Positions 46,410-54,752 of a stretch of DNA of 64,000 nt are shown piece by piece (positions within the stretch are counted from its first letter, which is position 1; each line of letters starts with the position of its first letter). The stretch covers positions 4,340,001-4,404,000 of the forward strand of contig NZ_CP022752.1 of the NCBI RefSeq assembly GCF_002263515.1. The letters run 5' to 3'. This stretch comes from Actinopolyspora erythraea. GTDB lineage: Bacteria; Actinomycetota; Actinomycetes; Mycobacteriales; Pseudonocardiaceae. Below the pieces are notes generated by a model, which saw only the letters and a list, made by a program, of their open reading frames with translations, was not told where the DNA came from and did no database searches. A program made the translations under genes and the position numbers.

Positions 46410-46785
46410 ATATTCCACATCCTGGATCCCGCCGCGCCACTCCCTCCTGGAGCACCCGCGGTAACCACGCGAGGTCTCCCGAAGCGGGGGCGGACACCCC
46501 CGCGAGCAAACCGCCCCGGGGACGCGCCGCCCGCTCGGACGCTTTCGCTGGTCACCGGCGCACAACTATCAGCACACCATGCGCAACGAAGTACGATTAC
46601 CCGGTGGGTCGAAGCAACGAATGACTATTTGATGTTCGACCGAACAAAGCTACTGTGTGCCACAACCCACACCGGGTGACCGAGATCATGCACCGTGCAC
46701 CGGGAAGTGCTCACCGCCCCGCAACGCCTTCCGGCAACGACCTTCCGCAGCGGAGGTCCAATCGTCACCGCCCGAAAGGAACCCG
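46410..46785. other. Promoter region and leader of the NhaC gene
   Basis: A 7-bp hairpin (GCGGGGG...CCCCCGC) at 46484-46503 may insulate the two divergent units. TTGATG (46629-46634), a 16-base spacer and TACTGT (46651-46656) form a good sigma-70-type promoter, with the inverted repeat TGTTCG-AC-CGAACA (46633-46646) inside it. The transcript would carry a leader of about 120 bases. Confidence 0.5.
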
Positions 46786-48390
46786 ATGACCGCGACGTGG
46801 CTGTCGATCCTGCCTCCGCTGCTCGCGATCGCCCTCGCGCTGTTGACCCGGCAGGTCATCCCCGCGCTGCTGGCCGGAGTCTGGCTGGGAGCCTGGCTGC
46901 TGGAAGGCGCCACCCTCACGGGACTGGGCACCTCGCTGCTGGACACGGTGGGGGTGCACATCGTCGACGCACTCGCCGACCGGGACCACGTGATGATCGT
47001 CGTGGCCACGCTGATGATCGGCGGTCTGGTAGGGGTGATCCGGCGCAACGGCGGCACCGACGGCATCGTGAAACTGGTGACGCGCTGGGCCGCCACACCC
47101 CGCCGGGGGCAGCTGGCGACCAGCGGACTGGGGCTGGCGATCTTCTTCGACGACTACGCCAACAGTCTCGTGGTGGGCAACACGATGCGCCCCATCACCG
47201 ACCGGCTGCGGATCTCGCGGGAGAAGCTCGCCTACATCGTGGACTCCACCGCCGCCCCGGTGGCCGCGTGCGGGCTCTTCACCACCTGGATCGGGTACCA
47301 GGTCGGGCTGGTCGACGACGCGGTCGGCAAGATCGGAATCGACCAGAGCGGCTTCGCCGTGTTCGTCAGCTCGCTGCGCTACGCCTTCTACCCGGTGCTG
47401 GCCGTGGTGCTGGTGTTCGCGGTCGCCGCGAGCCGGCGCGACTTCGGCCCGATGGTGCGGGCCGAGCAGCGCGCCCGGGAGTCGGGCACCGTACTGCGTC
47501 CGGGATCGAACCTGGGGGCCGGTGAGGACACCGAAGCCGAGCTGCGCCCCGAGGAGCGCACCCCGCGACGCTTCCTGAACGCGCTGGTGCCGATCCTGGC
47601 CCTGGTCGTGACGACCTTCGTGGGACTGCTGGCCACCGGCAGCGGCAGCACCGTCTTCGAGATCATGGGCAACGGCGATCCGTTCGCCGCGCTGGTGTGG
47701 GGTTCGCTCGTGGCGCTGCTCGTCGCGGCGGTGCTCAGCTTCGGGCAGCGGATCCTGTCCCTGGGACAGTTCGTGGACGCGTGGTTCGCCGGGATCAAGT
47801 CGGTGCTGTACGTGGTCATCATCCTCTCCGCCGCCTGGGCGCTGTCCTCGCTGACCGAGGAGCTCAAGACCGCCGAGTTCCTGGCGGGGGCGCTCAGCGA
47901 GGCGCTACCGGCCCCGCTGCTGCCGGCCATCCTGTTCGTGCTCGCCGCCGCAGTGGCGTTCGCGACCGGGACGAGCTGGGGAACCATGGGAATCCTGACT
48001 CCGCTCGCGGTTCCGCTGGCCTGGTCGTTGCTGCAGGCGCAGGGGGCCGAAACCGCCGGTGGGCACCCGATCATCTACGCCAGCGTGGCCACCGTGCTGG
48101 CCGGAGCGGTGTGGGGCGATCACTGCTCGCCGATCTCGGACACCACGGTGATCTCCTCGCTGGCCTCGCAGTGCGACGTGGTCGACCACGTGCGCACCCA
48201 GATCCCCTACGCCCTCTACGCGGGGGGTATCGCGGTGGTCATCGGACTGCTGCCGATCGGCTTCGGCTTTCCGTGGTGGGCGTCCTTCCTGGTGTCGATC
48301 GCGGTGCTGCTGGCCGGACTGCGGTTGCTCGGCAGGCGCGTACCCGGCGATGCGGGGGAGCGGCGAAGCGAGGAGGCAGGGGCCATGTGA
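46786..48390 (+). CDS. NhaC family Na+/H+ antiporter-like transporter
   Basis: A 534-residue membrane protein with about 12 helices and family motifs (LLAGVWLGAWL, GLAIFFDDYANSLVVGNTMR, TSWGTMGILTPLAVPL, WGDHCSPISDTTVISSLAS). The conserved Asp-Asp-Tyr-Ala-Asn and the Asp-His-Cys-Ser-Pro loops are the cation path. Members include Na+/H+ exchangers and amino-acid or malate exchangers; the substrate here is not shown by sequence. The ATG has GAAAGGA upstream. Confidence 0.88.
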   Translation: MTATWLSILPPLLAIALALLTRQVIPALLAGVWLGAWLLEGATLTGLGTSLLDTVGVHIVDALADRDHVMIVVATLMIGGLVGVIRRNGGTDGIVKLVTRWAATPRRGQLATSGLGLAIFFDDYANSLVVGNTMRPITDRLRISREKLAYIVDSTAAPVAACGLFTTWIGYQVGLVDDAVGKIGIDQSGFAVFVSSLRYAFYPVLAVVLVFAVAASRRDFGPMVRAEQRARESGTVLRPGSNLGAGEDTEAELRPEERTPRRFLNALVPILALVVTTFVGLLATGSGSTVFEIMGNGDPFAALVWGSLVALLVAAVLSFGQRILSLGQFVDAWFAGIKSVLYVVIILSAAWALSSLTEELKTAEFLAGALSEALPAPLLPAILFVLAAAVAFATGTSWGTMGILTPLAVPLAWSLLQAQGAETAGGHPIIYASVATVLAGAVWGDHCSPISDTTVISSLASQCDVVDHVRTQIPYALYAGGIAVVIGLLPIGFGFPWWASFLVSIAVLLAGLRLLGRRVPGDAGERRSEEAGAM

Positions 48391-48638
48391 GGGCGCGCGG
48401 CCGGAGCCGAGAGCCGGGCCGGGGCGGTCGCTGACACGTCGCTCACGGCCCGACGACGCCGCGGCTGACCGACTCGCACGACCGCGGCCGGAGCGGCGGC
48501 TGGCCCACCCGGACGGTCCAATGAGGATTCCTCCCGAACCGGGACCAATCGGGAAAACGACTCGTACCGCGCGGGCACGATGTGGCAGGTTGTCCCCGAA
48601 CGAAGCGTGCCCCCACTCCCCGCACGGAGCGAAGCACC

Positions 48639-49022
48639 ATGAACCTGGCGCTGTGGATCGTTGCCGGACTGCTGGCCGTCGTCATGCTGGTCGGCGGTGT
48701 CACGAAACTGTTCGTGCCGAAGGACAAGCTGGCCGCGACGGCCAACGGAGGGTGGACCGCCGACTTCGGCGTCGGCTTCGTCAAGACCCTCGGAGCCGTC
48801 GAGGTCCTCGCCGCGCTCGGCATCACACTTCCCGCCGTCGTCGACATCGCGCCGATCATGGTGCCGGTGACCGCCGTCTGCTGGGTGGCACTGATGGTCG
48901 GCGCCATGATCATCCATCTCCGGCGTGGCGAGCGGACGGCCGTCGTGGCGAACCTGGTCTACCTGGCCATGGCCGCCTTCGTGGCGTGGGGCCGCTTCGG
49001 CCCCGAGTCCTTCGGCGCTTGA
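48639..49022 (+). CDS. DoxX-like small membrane protein
   Basis: A 127-residue protein with four predicted helices: LWIVAGLLAVVMLVGGVTKL, VKTLGAVEVLAALGITLPAV, MVPVTAVCWVALMVGAMIIH and VVANLVYLAMAAFVAWGRFG. The loop KDKLAATANGGWTADFGVGF is typical of the DoxX-like family. A role in redox or quinone metabolism is only suggested by the family. The 248-base upstream gap holds no other gene. It is convergent with the AraC gene. Confidence 0.8.
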   Translation: MNLALWIVAGLLAVVMLVGGVTKLFVPKDKLAATANGGWTADFGVGFVKTLGAVEVLAALGITLPAVVDIAPIMVPVTAVCWVALMVGAMIIHLRRGERTAVVANLVYLAMAAFVAWGRFGPESFGA

Positions 49023-49035
49023 CCCCGACACGGTC

Positions 49036-49833
49036 CTACCCGCCGGAACGAGCGAACCGCGCCGGGCTCGTGCCGATCACCCGCTTGAAGTGCCTGCCGA
49101 GGTGGGACTGGTCGTAGAATCCCGCCGCCGTGGCCGCGAACCGGGGTGCCATCCCGTCGAGTAGCAACCGGCGGGCGAGATCGACCCTGCGCCCGGTCAG
49201 GTACTGGTGCGGCGGAGTGCCGAACTCTCCGCTGAAGGCGCGGACGAGGTGGGCGGGGTGGGTGTGCAGCAGGCCCGCCGCCCGCCGTAGCGTGATTCCT
49301 TCGACGAGGTGTTCGTCCAGCAGCTCGCGCAGTCGCACGGCGGGTCTCGTGTGGTCGACCGGTTCCGCCGTCCGGGCGCGCTCGGTCAGATGCCGGCGCA
49401 GCCGCTCGGTTACCAGGGTCAACCTGCTCTCGGCTTCCAGACTGTCACCGGGAAACAGCAACGAATCGTGCAACTGGTGCACGCGCCGCCGCAACAGCGG
49501 ATCGTCGATGGTGGGCGCGTCCACCGCGAGTCCCACGAGATCCTCGCCGAACTGTACTGGATCCAGATAGAGCACTCGCTTCTTGAGTCCCCGCGGGGTG
49601 ACTGGTGTGCCGTTGTGCGGAACGTGCGGTGGCAACAGCGTGACCAGGCTCCGCAGCGCGCCGTGCTCGTGGCGGTGCAGGTAGTAGCGCACCGTTCCGT
49701 CGTCCACCAGCAGCAGCGTCCACGAGTCGTGGGCGTGCATGGGATAGGCGTGCTCGACGAGGTGAGCGTGGTAGGTCTCCACTATCCCGGGCACCGGTGG
49801 ACGCCACGCCGCCACTCCCGAGCTGGTGACCAT
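49036..49833 (-). CDS. AraC family transcriptional regulator
   Basis: A 265-residue regulator. The N-terminal cupin-like part (TYHAHLVEHAYPMHAHDSWT, TLLLVDDGTV, PPHVPHNGTPVTPRGLKKRV) senses a ligand. The C-terminal double helix-turn-helix includes RRAAGLLHTHPAHLVRAFSG, EFGTPPHQYLTGRRVDLARR and AAGFYDQSHLGRHFKRVIGT. The ATG at 49833 is used. Only 49 bases separate it from the divergent DUF2000 gene, which is its obvious target. Confidence 0.9.
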   Translation of the reverse strand: MVTSSGVAAWRPPVPGIVETYHAHLVEHAYPMHAHDSWTLLLVDDGTVRYYLHRHEHGALRSLVTLLPPHVPHNGTPVTPRGLKKRVLYLDPVQFGEDLVGLAVDAPTIDDPLLRRRVHQLHDSLLFPGDSLEAESRLTLVTERLRRHLTERARTAEPVDHTRPAVRLRELLDEHLVEGITLRRAAGLLHTHPAHLVRAFSGEFGTPPHQYLTGRRVDLARRLLLDGMAPRFAATAAGFYDQSHLGRHFKRVIGTSPARFARSGG

Positions 49834-49882
49834 GCGAAGAATGTACAAGACCCGGTGGCGGATGGCGGGTCACGATTTCCCC

Positions 49883-50314
49883 ATGACAGCGGAGACCTTC
49901 CCGATACGGTTCGACACGAAGATCGCCGTGCTGCTGCGCGAGGACCTGGCGACCTGGCAGCGGCTGAACGTGACCGCGTTCCTGGTGAGCGGACTCGGAA
50001 CGAGGATCCCGGAAGTGATCGGCGAGCCGTACCGTGACGCCGACGACAACGAGTACCTGTCGATGTTCCGGCAGCCAGTGCTGGTCTTCGAGGGAAGCGG
50101 GGCGGTGGTGACCCGGGCGCACTCCCGTGCCGTCGAGCGGGGCATGACCACGTCGGTGTTCACCTCCGAGCTGTTCGGCACCGGCAACGACCGGGACAAC
50201 CGTGCCGCCGTCCGAACCGTTCCGCGGGAAAAGCTCGATCCGGTGGGAGTGGGCATGTACGGACCGCGCAACGCCGTGGACAAGATCGTCAAGGGCGGGC
50301 GGATGCATCCGTGA
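49883..50314 (+). CDS. DUF2000 family protein
   Basis: A 143-residue protein with the DUF2000 layout: FDTKIAVLLREDLATWQRLN, VTAFLVSGLG, GEPYRDADDNEYLSMFRQPV, then ERGMTTSVFTSELFGTGNDR and LDPVGVGMYGPRNAVDKIVK. The fold is related to peptidyl-tRNA hydrolase 2, but its activity is unknown. The ATG at 49883 matches the family start; earlier in-frame starts fall inside the AraC promoter. Probably controlled by the divergent AraC regulator. Confidence 0.82.
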   Translation: MTAETFPIRFDTKIAVLLREDLATWQRLNVTAFLVSGLGTRIPEVIGEPYRDADDNEYLSMFRQPVLVFEGSGAVVTRAHSRAVERGMTTSVFTSELFGTGNDRDNRAAVRTVPREKLDPVGVGMYGPRNAVDKIVKGGRMHP

Positions 50315-50469
50315 CTCCCCGACCACCGGCCGTGCGAATCGATCGGTGACCGAGAGGAGCACGGAGTCCCTCCCCGTTGAATCGGAGCAACCGGACCGAC
50401 CGGAAGAACGGCCAGGAGACGCCTTCGGCCTGGTACCGCCGCCCCGGAGGCGCTACCGGGCCGCCCTGG

Positions 50470-51336
50470 TCAACCCAGCACCCGCCCGAGGAAGCCGCGC
50501 AGGTAGCCCGCGACGACGTCCAGCTGGCTCTCCAGCAGGAAGTGACCACCGTCGATCAGGTGTACCTCCACGTCCTCGGCATCGTGGGCGAAGGCCCGCG
50601 CACCATCCGGGCCGAAGATCTCGTCGTTGCGTCCCCACACGGCGAGCACCGGCACCCCGCTGGTGCGCAGGAATTCGTGCAGCAACGGGTAGAGCGGGCG
50701 GTTGTTCGGATAGTCGCGGAACAGCGCCAGCTGGACCTCGTCGTTGCCCTCGCGGGAGACGAGGGCGAAGTCGTGCTCCCAGGTGTCCGGACTGACCACG
50801 CTCGGATCGGGCACGCCGTGCACGTACTGCCAGCGGATGGCGTCGTGACTCAGCGCGGCGCGGACCGCCGGTTCGGTCTCGGGGCCGGGATTCGCCGCGT
50901 ACGCCCAGACATCGGCCCAGAACGACTCGACGAAACCTTCCTCGTAACCGTTGCCGTTCTGGGTGACTACGGCGGAGATCCGTTCGGGGTGCTTGAGCGC
51001 GAGACGCCATCCGATGGGAGCGCCGTAGTCCTGGACGTAGAGGGCGTAGCTGTCCAGCCCCAGTTGGTCGAGGAGTCCGTCGGTGAGTTCGGCGAGAGCA
51101 TCGAAGGTGTAGTCGAACTCCTCCACTCCGGGGACGGCCGAGCGGCCGAAGCCGAGGTGGTCCGGCGCGATGACGTGGTACTCCCCCGCCAGCAGCGGGA
51201 TGAGCTCACGGAACATGAACGAGCTGGTCGGGTAGCCGTGCAGCAGCACGATCGCGGGGGCGTCGATCGGTCCCGCCTCGCGGTAGAAGATCTCGTGGCC
51301 CTCGACGGTGGTGGTCCGGTGGTGCACCGAGTTCAT
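50470..51336 (-). CDS. Alpha/beta hydrolase with Asp nucleophile (haloalkane dehalogenase/epoxide hydrolase type)
   Basis: A 288-residue alpha/beta hydrolase. It has the oxyanion element HGYPTSS, DHLGFGRS, the nucleophile elbow VQDYGAPIG (Asp, as in haloalkane dehalogenases and epoxide hydrolases), an acid in WGRNDEIFG and the catalytic His in GGHFLLE. The ATG at 51336 follows AAGAGG by seven bases. It is divergent from a CGNR zinc-finger gene, with TAACC/GGTTA half-sites in between, so the CGNR protein may regulate it. Confidence 0.9.
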   Translation of the reverse strand: MNSVHHRTTTVEGHEIFYREAGPIDAPAIVLLHGYPTSSFMFRELIPLLAGEYHVIAPDHLGFGRSAVPGVEEFDYTFDALAELTDGLLDQLGLDSYALYVQDYGAPIGWRLALKHPERISAVVTQNGNGYEEGFVESFWADVWAYAANPGPETEPAVRAALSHDAIRWQYVHGVPDPSVVSPDTWEHDFALVSREGNDEVQLALFRDYPNNRPLYPLLHEFLRTSGVPVLAVWGRNDEIFGPDGARAFAHDAEDVEVHLIDGGHFLLESQLDVVAGYLRGFLGRVLG

Positions 51337-51338
51337 TT

Positions 51339-51420
51339 CTAACCTCTTCAAGTTTTTTATGTGGTTAGCTTTGGCTATGTAAGCACGATTGGGCTAACCT
51401 GTCAAAGGATTCGAACCAGT
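51339..51420. promoter_or_regulatory. Repeated GGTTAG/CTAACC half-sites between hydrolase and CGNR genes
   Basis: GGTTAGC (51363-51369) and GCTAACC (51393-51399) form a perfect 7-bp inverted repeat. Further CTAACC lies at 51339-51344 and AGTTAGG near 51418. This is a likely operator for the divergent pair. Confidence 0.55.
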
Positions 51421-51438
51421 TAGGGAGAGCGACACCCG

Positions 51439-51918
51439 ATGGACGTGCTGCTGGACCTGCTCAACAGCAGGCCACTGGTGAACGGCGAGGAGCGGGACGC
51501 GCTCCGCGATCCCGCCGAAGGCAAGCGCTGGGCGCGGGAGCACGGCGGCGAAGGCAGCCTCGAAGAACTGGCGCTGCTGCGCCGGACACGGGACGCCCTA
51601 CGGGACGTGGTGCTGGGGGAGAGCTCGCCCGAGGCGTTGAGCCCGCTGCTCGAAGGGGTCCACCGGACCCCGGAGCTCACTTCGGACGGTCTGCGGTGGA
51701 CTCTCAGCACTCCCCCGCACGCACGGTTGCCAGTCGAGGTGGTCCTCGCCTGGGCCGAGACCGAGGAAGAGCTTCCGGGCCGACTACGCCCCTGCGCCAA
51801 CGACGAGTGCCGGCTGTTCCTGCTCGACCGCAGCCGCGCCAACCGCGCCCGCTGGTGCTCGATGGCCGTTTGCGGCAACCGCGCGAAGGCACGCCGTCAC
51901 TACGAACGCACTCGCTGA
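51439..51918 (+). CDS. CGNR zinc-finger/ABATE domain regulator
   Basis: A 159-residue protein. The N-terminal ABATE-type helical part (LLDLLNSRPLVNGEERDALR, LEELALLRRTRDALRDVVL) is followed by the C-terminal CGNR zinc finger: PCANDECRLFLLDRSRANRA then WCSMAVCGNRAKARRHYERT, with four zinc cysteines and basic residues for DNA contact. CGNR proteins are presumed ligand-dependent transcription factors. It is somewhat shorter than usual. It probably controls the divergent hydrolase. GGGAG precedes the ATG. Confidence 0.9.
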   Translation: MDVLLDLLNSRPLVNGEERDALRDPAEGKRWAREHGGEGSLEELALLRRTRDALRDVVLGESSPEALSPLLEGVHRTPELTSDGLRWTLSTPPHARLPVEVVLAWAETEEELPGRLRPCANDECRLFLLDRSRANRARWCSMAVCGNRAKARRHYERTR

Positions 51919-51972
51919 ACCGTGCCGGTTCCGGGCGAACTTATAGCTCGGCTACTCCGAAACGATATTGGA

Positions 51973-52047
51973 TGGTGCGCGATACTGGGATCGAACCAGT
52001 GACCTCTACCGTGTCAAGGTAGCGCTCTCCCGCTGAGCTAATCGCGC
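51973..52047 (-). tRNA. tRNA-Val (GAC)
   Basis: Read leftward from 52047. The acceptor GCGCGAT pairs with ATCGCGC. The D arm (AGCTCAGCGGGAGAGC), the anticodon stem CTACC/GGTAG with loop TTGACAC (anticodon GAC at 52013-52015), a 5-base variable loop and the T arm ACTGG-TTCGATC-CCAGT follow. Discriminator A and an encoded CCA end the molecule at 51973. No integrated element is seen at its 3' end. Confidence 0.96.
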
Positions 52048-52166
52048 CAACGCACCCGGCCGATGGATGCTCCGTTCGGAGCCTTGCCACCTCGCGGCCG
52101 GACACGAAACATCTTACCGGTCGTGACGATCGTCCTTGACACGGGGGCCACCCTTCCCCGACCGGT

Positions 52167-52172
52167 TAGGCT
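52167..52172 (+). promoter_or_regulatory. Probable leaderless -10 box of the thioesterase gene
   Basis: TAGGCT ends 7 bases before GTG 52180 with no ribosome site between. A TTGACA at 52136-52141 is too far (25 bases) to be its -35. Confidence 0.45.
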
Positions 52173-52179
52173 GCCCGCC

Positions 52180-52614
52180 GTGTCCGACTTTCCCGATCCA
52201 CCACCGAAGCGCGCCGACTTCAACGTGCTGTGGCCGATCACCACGCGGTGGAGTGATAACGACTCCTACGGTCACGTGAACAACGTGGTGCACTACTCCT
52301 GGTTCGACACCGCCGTGAACGGCTGGCTGATGCGGGCCACCGGAACCGACATCCGCGAGCTGCCCGCCATCGGCATGGTCGCCGAGACCGGCTGCCGCTA
52401 CCTCTCCGAGCTGAGCTTCCCCGACGACGTCGAGGTGGGCATCGGACTGCGGCGGCTGGGCAACTCCAGCGTCACCTACGGGCTGGCGGTGTTCGGCAAC
52501 GGGAGCGAGCAACCCGCCTCGCTGGGGCGGTTCGTGCACGTCTACGTGGACCGCGAGACCCACACCACCCTTCCGGTACCGGAGGAGATCCGGGCCGCGC
52601 TGCGCTCGCTGTAA
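52180..52614 (+). CDS. Acyl-CoA thioesterase, 4HBT family
   Basis: A 144-residue hotdog-fold protein of the YbgC/4-hydroxybenzoyl-CoA thioesterase type. TRWSDNDSYGHVNNVVHYSW (about residues 23-42) holds the catalytic Asp and the NN motif. MVAETGCRYLSELSFPDDVE is the second conserved strand-helix. It hydrolyses an acyl-CoA or acyl-ACP; the substrate is unknown. The GTG at 52180 fits a leaderless transcript. It is convergent with the frameshifted gene. Confidence 0.88.
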   Translation: MSDFPDPPPKRADFNVLWPITTRWSDNDSYGHVNNVVHYSWFDTAVNGWLMRATGTDIRELPAIGMVAETGCRYLSELSFPDDVEVGIGLRRLGNSSVTYGLAVFGNGSEQPASLGRFVHVYVDRETHTTLPVPEEIRAALRSL

Positions 52615-52620
52615 GCGGCC

Positions 52621-52654
52621 GAGTCCCTCGCGGTCACCGGGTGACCGGGGACTC
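52621..52654. terminator. Hairpin between thioesterase and frameshifted gene
   Basis: GAGTCC...GGACTC encloses CGGTCAC-CGG-GTGACCG, 6 bases after the thioesterase stop. Confidence 0.6.
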
Positions 52655-52729
52655 GGAAGCGGCGAGGAACCTCGGGGCGACCGGGAACCGCGCCGTCCCG
52701 GGGCTCGGCGACGCGGCCAGGAGCCGTGT

Positions 52730-53150
52730 TCAGCCGAGCTCGCGCGGCCCGCCGGAACCCGGCCACACCACGCGGGCGCGGATGTGGCTGCCGAAGCCGA
52801 ACCGGCGCGCGGCCCGCTCCGGGTCCGACACCCGCATCCGCAGGGTCCCGTCCACCGAGACGACCTCGGCGTGGTCCTCGAAGGCCATGGCCCCAGGCGG
52901 CCACGTGGGCGTCCACCCGCTCGCCGTACTCGCGCACCACCGCGAACACCCTGGGCGTGTTGTCGGCGACCATGCCGCTCATCAACTCCGCGAACTCGCT
53001 CTCCCCGCACAGCGGCGGCATGTCCGTCGGATCGACCACGTGGACGTCCAGCGGATGCGCGAGTGACCCGCTGCTCCCGTTTCGCCCCGCGTCCGGCGGC
53101 TCTCCCGTCGATGATTCCTCGAACTCCCGTCCGGTGGACGTCCCGGTCAT
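52730..53150 (-). pseudogene. Frameshifted conserved actinobacterial gene
   Basis: The ATG at 53150 (AAAGGG upstream) reads a charged N-terminus, then TPRVFAVVREYGERVDAHVA and AWG. From there the frame is lost. The next frame, starting at ATG 52887, continues MAFEDHAEVVSVDGTLRMRV then FGFGSHIRARVVWPG to a stop at 52730. The 421-base span has exactly one base too many. The break lies in the run GGGGCC (minus strand, 52888-52893). The rejoined protein would have about 139 residues. It may be a real inactivation, a sequencing error in a homopolymer, or two overlapping genes. Function is unknown. It is divergent from the XRE gene. Confidence 0.7.
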
Positions 53151-53277
53151 GTTGCGCACCCTTTCGATCACGTATCGTGTAACTCGTTGTTCAGCAACTT
53201 ACACCGGAAATTCCAGTAGAAAAGTCCTTGATGGCGAAATTACTCCGCACGAGGGACAGCTACGGACGACACGAGCG

Positions 53278-54135
53278 ATGGGCCAGACTGCTGACGTGAC
53301 TGAGGAAGATCCAGGACCGGTAGTGCAACGGATCCTGCTGGGCGCCGAACTGCGGGAGGCCCGCGAGAACAGCGGGTTGTCCACATCGGATGCGACCAAG
53401 CGGCTCGGTTGGTACGCGGGCAAACTCTCGAAGGTCGAGCAGGGCGACAAGAGCGTCACCGACAAGGAACTGGCGAAGGCGATCGACGTCTTCGGCATCG
53501 CGCGAGAGCGCGCGGACGCCCTCAAGGGACTCGCCGCGGAAGCGCGCCGCAAGCTGCCGCCCGCACGTGTCCCCGAGTGGGCGACCAAGTACGTCAACCT
53601 GATCGCCGCCGCGAGCGAACTCAAGCTGTTCTTCCCCGACTCGTTCCCGGGAACCGTGCAGACATTCGATTACGCTCACGCGATGCTGTCCGGATCAGTC
53701 GTGGTCTCCCGTGCTGATGTCGAACGGATGGCAGAGGAACGCGTCAAACGAGCGAAAACTCTGCTGAACAACGAGGAAACCCGCTTCTGGCTAATCGTGG
53801 GCGAAGAGGCGCTGCATCGCCAGATCGGCGGCAAGAGCGTGCTGCGTGAACAGCTCGAACAGGTCAGACAGTTCGCCGAATCCCCGAACGCCACCGTTCA
53901 AATGGTTCCGTTCGACGGTGGTGCACACACGTGTCACGGGACCTCCTTCACGATCATCACACTGCTCGAAGGCAAGCCGAGTATCGTTTACACCGAGGGC
54001 CTGACCGGCAGTGACTACCTCGGGCGCGAACACGTCCGGGTCTACAACCTCGCCTACGACAACCTGCGCGCCGTAGCACTGAGTCCACAGAAGACACTCG
54101 AAGCCATCGAACGACGCATCGGGGAACTGACCTAG
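53278..54135 (+). CDS. XRE family regulator with DUF5753
   Basis: A 285-residue Scr1-like regulator. The helix-turn-helix is ILLGAELREARENSGLST then ATKRLGWYAGKLSKVEQGDK (about 18-60). The DUF5753 domain follows: ATKYVNLIAAASELKLFFPD, FPGTVQTFDYAHAML, FWLIVGEEALHRQIGG, TVQMVPFDGGAHTCHGTSFT and VYTEGLTGSDYLGR. The ATG at 53278 follows a weak ribosome site (ACGAGCG). The next gene, ten bases after its stop, encodes the DUF397 partner. G+C is somewhat lower than average. Confidence 0.88.
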   Translation: MGQTADVTEEDPGPVVQRILLGAELREARENSGLSTSDATKRLGWYAGKLSKVEQGDKSVTDKELAKAIDVFGIARERADALKGLAAEARRKLPPARVPEWATKYVNLIAAASELKLFFPDSFPGTVQTFDYAHAMLSGSVVVSRADVERMAEERVKRAKTLLNNEETRFWLIVGEEALHRQIGGKSVLREQLEQVRQFAESPNATVQMVPFDGGAHTCHGTSFTIITLLEGKPSIVYTEGLTGSDYLGREHVRVYNLAYDNLRAVALSPQKTLEAIERRIGELT

Positions 54136-54144
54136 GAGCGACAC

Positions 54145-54348
54145 ATGCGTAAAACGAGCAATCACCAAGAAATGAGCTGGCAAAAGTCCAGCTTCAGTGC
54201 AGGCGCGGAGAACTGTGTCGAGGTCGCACACGACGCGACGGGCTGGTGGCTGCGCGACTCCAAGAACCCCAACGGCCCCACCCACCACTTCACCCACACC
54301 CAGTGGACCAGCTTCCTCCACCACCTCCGCCAGGACCGACTCGGCTGA
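54145..54348 (+). CDS. DUF397 protein
   Basis: A 67-residue DUF397 protein: MSWQKSSFSAGAENCVEVAH, then WWLRDSKNPNGP and a final FTHTQWTSFLHHLRQDRLG helix. These small proteins accompany XRE-DUF5753 regulators throughout the actinomycetes and are thought to influence development or antibiotic production, sometimes described as toxin-antitoxin-like. TAGGAGCG precedes the ATG. It forms a two-gene operon with the upstream regulator. Confidence 0.92.
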   Translation: MRKTSNHQEMSWQKSSFSAGAENCVEVAHDATGWWLRDSKNPNGPTHHFTHTQWTSFLHHLRQDRLG

Positions 54349-54427
54349 GCCCGGGCTGAACCTTCCGGCCCGTGCCTCACGGGGCCACCGATCTGGCGAG
54401 TAAGCCACCCGCTGCCCCCGCGCCGCG

Positions 54428-54447
54428 CCGGTTTCGCGGGAAACCTG
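54428..54447. repeat. Short palindromic element GGTTTC-GCGG-GAAACC
   Basis: A 6-bp stem (54430-54445) with the TTTCGCGnGAAA core found in other intergenic gaps. Confidence 0.45.
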
Positions 54448-54479
54448 CGAGTTCGGGGCGGTCGGTCCACCCCATCCGA

Positions 54480-54521
54480 CGGCGGACCTCCCGAAGCGGG
54501 AACCGCACGGGAGGTCCGCCG
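54480..54521. terminator. Terminator, 14-bp perfect stem
   Basis: CGGCGGACCTCCCG and CGGGAGGTCCGCCG surround a 14-base loop, between the DUF397 gene and the leftward membrane-protein genes. Confidence 0.75.
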
Positions 54522-54569
54522 AGTGCGTCCTTCACGAGAGCGAGGAGCGGCTTCGAGACGCCCCCGCTC

Positions 54570-54752
54570 TCACACCCTCGGTTCCGGCACCGTCCTCCTC
54601 CGGTGCGCCCGGCGCACCACCAGACCGAAGCTCGCGGCGGCCAGCAGCGCGAACAACGGGATGTGGACCTCGTAACCGGAACGCGCTCGCCACAGTTCCC
54701 ACAGCCCCCCACTACGCCAGACCGACGAGCACGGCCAGCACCACCGAGGCAC
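54570..54752 (-). CDS. Possible small membrane protein downstream of the 258-residue gene
   Basis: A 60-codon frame from GTG 54752, overlapping the end of the upstream gene by 41 bases. Its second half, GLWELWRARSGYEVHIPLFA then LLAAASFGLVVRRAHRRR, is a convincing single-helix protein with a basic end. Its first 12 residues lie in the overlap and look unnatural, so a non-standard start near 54715 is possible. No family was recognised. Confidence 0.35.
   Translation of the reverse strand: MPRWCWPCSSVWRSGGLWELWRARSGYEVHIPLFALLAAASFGLVVRRAHRRRTVPEPRV

Noticed and set aside
51400..51425. T-arm-like sequence GGATTCGAACC near the CGNR gene
   Set aside because: The flanking bases do not form a T stem, anticodon arm or acceptor, so it is not a tRNA.
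51973..52047. tRNA-Val as an integration site
   Set aside because: No integrase, no duplicated tRNA 3' end and no foreign block adjoin it in this window.
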